Positions 5,501 to 6,309 of a stretch of 6,309 bases of DNA are shown here, piece by piece. Source of the stretch: an uncultured Bdellovibrio sp. (lineage in GTDB: Bacteria > Bdellovibrionota > Bdellovibrionia > Bdellovibrionales > Bdellovibrionaceae); the NCBI GenBank assembly GCA_946480995.1, contig CAMLMF010000159.1, forward strand, positions 1 through 6,309, read 5' to 3'. A program made the position numbers and the translations under genes. The notes below the pieces were generated by a model. The model saw only the letters and a list, made by a program, of their open reading frames with translations, searched no databases and was not told the DNA's origin. How positions within the stretch are numbered: position 1 is the first letter of the stretch; the number at the start of each line of letters is the position of its first letter.

Positions 5501-6093
5501 TGAACTTGTCAGCGATCGAAGAGTACGAAGAAACAGCTCAACGTTATGAGTTCTTGACGAAACAGCATGCCGATTTGACGGAAGCGAAAGAACAACTTCG
5601 TAAAGTGATCGATCGTATCAACAGAATCTGTTCAAAACGTTTCAAAGAAACATTCGACTTGGTTAACGATCGTTTCACTCGCGTATTCCCGGTTCTATTC
5701 GGTGGCGGTGAAGCATGGTTAGAACTTGTTGAAGAAACTGAAAAGAACGAAGCGGGTATCGAGATTATCGCGCGTCCTCCAGGCAAAAAGACACAAAACG
5801 TGTCATTGATGTCAGGTGGCGAAAAAGCGTTAACAGCGGTGGCCCTTGTATTCTCGATCTTCCTAGTAAAACCTTCTCCGTATTGCTTACTGGATGAGGT
5901 TGATGCGCCACTTGATGACGCCAACGTATTCCGTTTCAACGACTTAGTTCGTGAAATGGCCAAACGTTCGCAAATCATCGTAGTTACGCATAACAAACAC
6001 ACGATGGAAGTAGCGAAGAAACTTTACGGCGTGACTATGCAAGAGCGTGGTGTATCGACAATGGTTTCTGTTTCTTTGGAAGACATCAAGTAA
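2506..6093 (+). CDS. smc: Chromosome segregation/condensation ATPase Smc
   Basis: Smc forms a ring-shaped dimer that, with ScpA and ScpB, organises and compacts the chromosome and helps separate sister origins by ATP-driven loop extrusion. The 1195 residues match the family length (about 1150-1200) and every landmark is present. The N-terminal head has GFKSF at 10-14, Walker A GPNGCGKS at 31-38, DNA-contacting R-loop Arg57 and Q-loop Gln146 (SIIAQG). A coiled coil spans about 170-500, a hinge about 507-682 (including the GVLTGG motif), and a second coiled coil about 690-1000. The C-terminal head has signature SGGEK at 1103-1107, Walker B LLDEVDAPLDDANV with catalytic Glu1131, and H-loop His1162. 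It is intact. The start is GTG 2506, chosen from the ribosome binding site and family N-terminus. It appears to be a single-gene transcript, with a leader holding two palindromes and its own terminator. Rad50/SbcC is excluded by the continuous SMC hinge and lack of a zinc hook; MukB by the motif set. Confidence 0.97.
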   Translation: MRIKKIELIGFKSFKDRTVIHFDAGITGIVGPNGCGKSNIVDALMWVMGDQSAKDLRASQMTDVIFGGAEGYAPLGMCEVSLTLENDGGAFPVKYIKHSEIMVTRRLHRSGEGEYFINKEPARLKDLQEIFMDTGAGSKGFSIIAQGMIGKIITSKPEDRRMLIEEAAGITKFKARKKESQRKLISTDQNLVRLQDIIGELKRQIDSLQRQAQRAERYRNIKNQIEDLDLWLSSAQYIELKRAADEAQAIFDEAQSMEIEGESNLSTLQGQLEVLKLQILEKEKAVEEQQTEFFTKQSSVQKKEMEIQELRFEIEQARRNEQMTGSILQEQQARQELLARDKANLDEQVAELKEEAESLTAQFTQKNDIYQNFNSRISQVDEDLTTKRRELFAVGQSESSLDARVNSLTSQIADITERQDNEQLVLNELREKQVEFEGRRKKVFNELEKERQMQLDLANDVDSFEANKKILMESAATKKLEVDQFKDSLNEVASRLYGLENLQNNFEGFQEGVKQVMLWQKTRTQELMADGSVVNHFQPVSEVVEVPAEYEVAMEAALGSRLQMLLSSDANIAVDAVSHLKENKSGRSSFLSANDKGLSFHRSEAPVNEAGVQAVLKDVVKAADKFQNTVAYLLDGVVIVDSIRTALALRPRYEGWTFVTQDGDTLTADGVLTGGSSESADSGVLKRRREIKELSDKKQEFAGKLALAQASLKKTEEQLNNVVNDFEGAQKRKIEQEIKVTELRKDLERGENELANAQQAVERQERELKKITEQVELQEQKLEELNAALLEAREKKTLLEMEVETLTSEFNTIRQGFDGLQAEVTDLQVKSASKTQEYQGVLRQLEMVTKSLGDLEGQLTRMSEEAQGYNSQMTESQMNLEEKKIEFERLVNEVEGLKLQVARTKNDYELMSETAREIEDQAMSSQRARNERQHKMNDSQLKLEQAKMKEQYLIDQVRERYMLNLPDVVEKYANREGDFATADTELKELREKLAKIGEVNLSAIEEYEETAQRYEFLTKQHADLTEAKEQLRKVIDRINRICSKRFKETFDLVNDRFTRVFPVLFGGGEAWLELVEETEKNEAGIEIIARPPGKKTQNVSLMSGGEKALTAVALVFSIFLVKPSPYCLLDEVDAPLDDANVFRFNDLVREMAKRSQIIVVTHNKHTMEVAKKLYGVTMQERGVSTMVSVSLEDIK

Positions 6094-6116
6094 TCTAAGG
6101 ACAAAATTTAAGACTT

Positions 6117-6149
6117 AAAAAGCCTCGTAGAAAACTACGGGGCTTTTTT
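6117..6149 (+). terminator. Intrinsic terminator after smc
   Basis: AGCCTCGTAG (6121-6130) pairs with CTACGGGGCT (6135-6144) in a 10-bp stem with one G-T pair and an AAAA loop. It is preceded by AAAA and followed by a run of T to 6149. It starts 24 bases after the smc stop codon. The A-tract on the left would let it also work, less strongly, for transcripts from the other strand. Confidence 0.85.
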
Positions 6150-6151
6150 GT

Positions 6152-6157
6152 AAGAGG
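6152..6157 (+). promoter_or_regulatory. Ribosome binding site of the last gene
   Basis: AAGAGG lies 5 bases before the GTG at 6163 and begins only about 3 bases after the terminator T-run. It supports GTG as the start codon. Confidence 0.6.
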
Positions 6158-6162
6158 TTCTA

Positions 6163-6309
6163 GTGGAAATCGAAATCAAAGTCATTCCTGGTGCAGAGGC
6201 AGCCTCACTCGTTAATCCTTTTTATCTAAGTCAATCCGGCAACGCCTTAGCCCGAGACTCCGATCTTTTCTTCATCGCTTTCAAAAACGCAGAAGTCGTC
6301 GGCGCCGTC
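6163..6309 (+). CDS. 5' part of a possible GNAT-type acetyltransferase
   Basis: The frame opens at GTG 6163 behind a good AAGAGG site and runs off the window end, showing 49 residues. The visible protein begins MEIEIKVIPGAEAASLVNPFY and continues to DLFFIAFKNAEVVGAV. The last stretch resembles the beta2-beta3 hairpin of GNAT acetyltransferases (aromatic/hydrophobic strand, a short polar turn, then VVGAV). The acetyl-CoA binding loop that would prove this lies beyond the window. The reading as a real gene is fairly secure; the family is a guess. It sits directly behind the smc terminator, so it is either transcribed by read-through from smc or from a promoter overlapping the end of smc. No clear promoter was seen. 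Confidence 0.6.
   Translation, partial: MEIEIKVIPGAEAASLVNPFYLSQSGNALARDSDLFFIAFKNAEVVGAV

Noticed and set aside
5544..6002. A 152-codon open frame on the - strand opposite the Smc C-terminal head
   Set aside because: The sense strand encodes conserved Smc motifs throughout, and the antisense product is serine-rich low-information sequence; a codon-usage shadow. The same applies to the other - strand frames within smc.
6107..6119. TTTAAG-A-CTTAAA inverted repeat before the smc terminator
   Set aside because: AT-rich with a one-base centre, so it cannot form a stable RNA hairpin; probably chance.

Overview
The window reads as ordinary chromosomal DNA from a Gram-negative bacterium of the Bdellovibrio type (Bdellovibrionota, formerly Deltaproteobacteria). 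This placement is inferred from memory of how the Smc protein looks (the GPNGCGKSN Walker A, the MDTGAGSKGFSIIAQG stretch), from moderate base composition, and from a predicted surface lipoprotein gene surrounded by long non-coding DNA. No search was run. All genes seen are on the + strand.

Layout: (1) positions 1-918 hold the 3' end of a gene for a predicted secreted, beta-rich protein of unknown function. (2) Positions 919-1566 hold no gene. They contain a striking imperfect palindrome (961-1118) with 30-bp arms and a very GC-rich core that folds into nested hairpins. They also contain a good sigma-54-type -24/-12 promoter (1520-1536) just before the next gene. (3) Positions 1567-2208 encode a small lipoprotein made of four ~30-residue repeats with two cysteines each. 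(4) Positions 2209-2505 carry a hairpin, a strong intrinsic terminator with a large loop, and a probable promoter/leader with two short palindromes. (5) Positions 2506-6093 encode a complete Smc chromosome-condensation ATPase (1195 aa), followed by an intrinsic terminator at 6117-6149. (6) From 6163 to the window end runs the start of a gene that may encode a GNAT-like acetyltransferase.

The genes do not look like one operon. The lipoprotein and smc are separated by a terminator, and smc has its own leader and its own terminator, so each is probably a single-gene transcript. No scpA or scpB, the usual Smc partners, lies in the window.

The items most worth following up are the structured palindrome, the sigma-54-type promoter in front of the cysteine-repeat lipoprotein, and the C-rich terminator loop that is complementary to the ribosome binding sites of both flanking genes. 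None of these proves a new system; smc itself is a conserved housekeeping gene.
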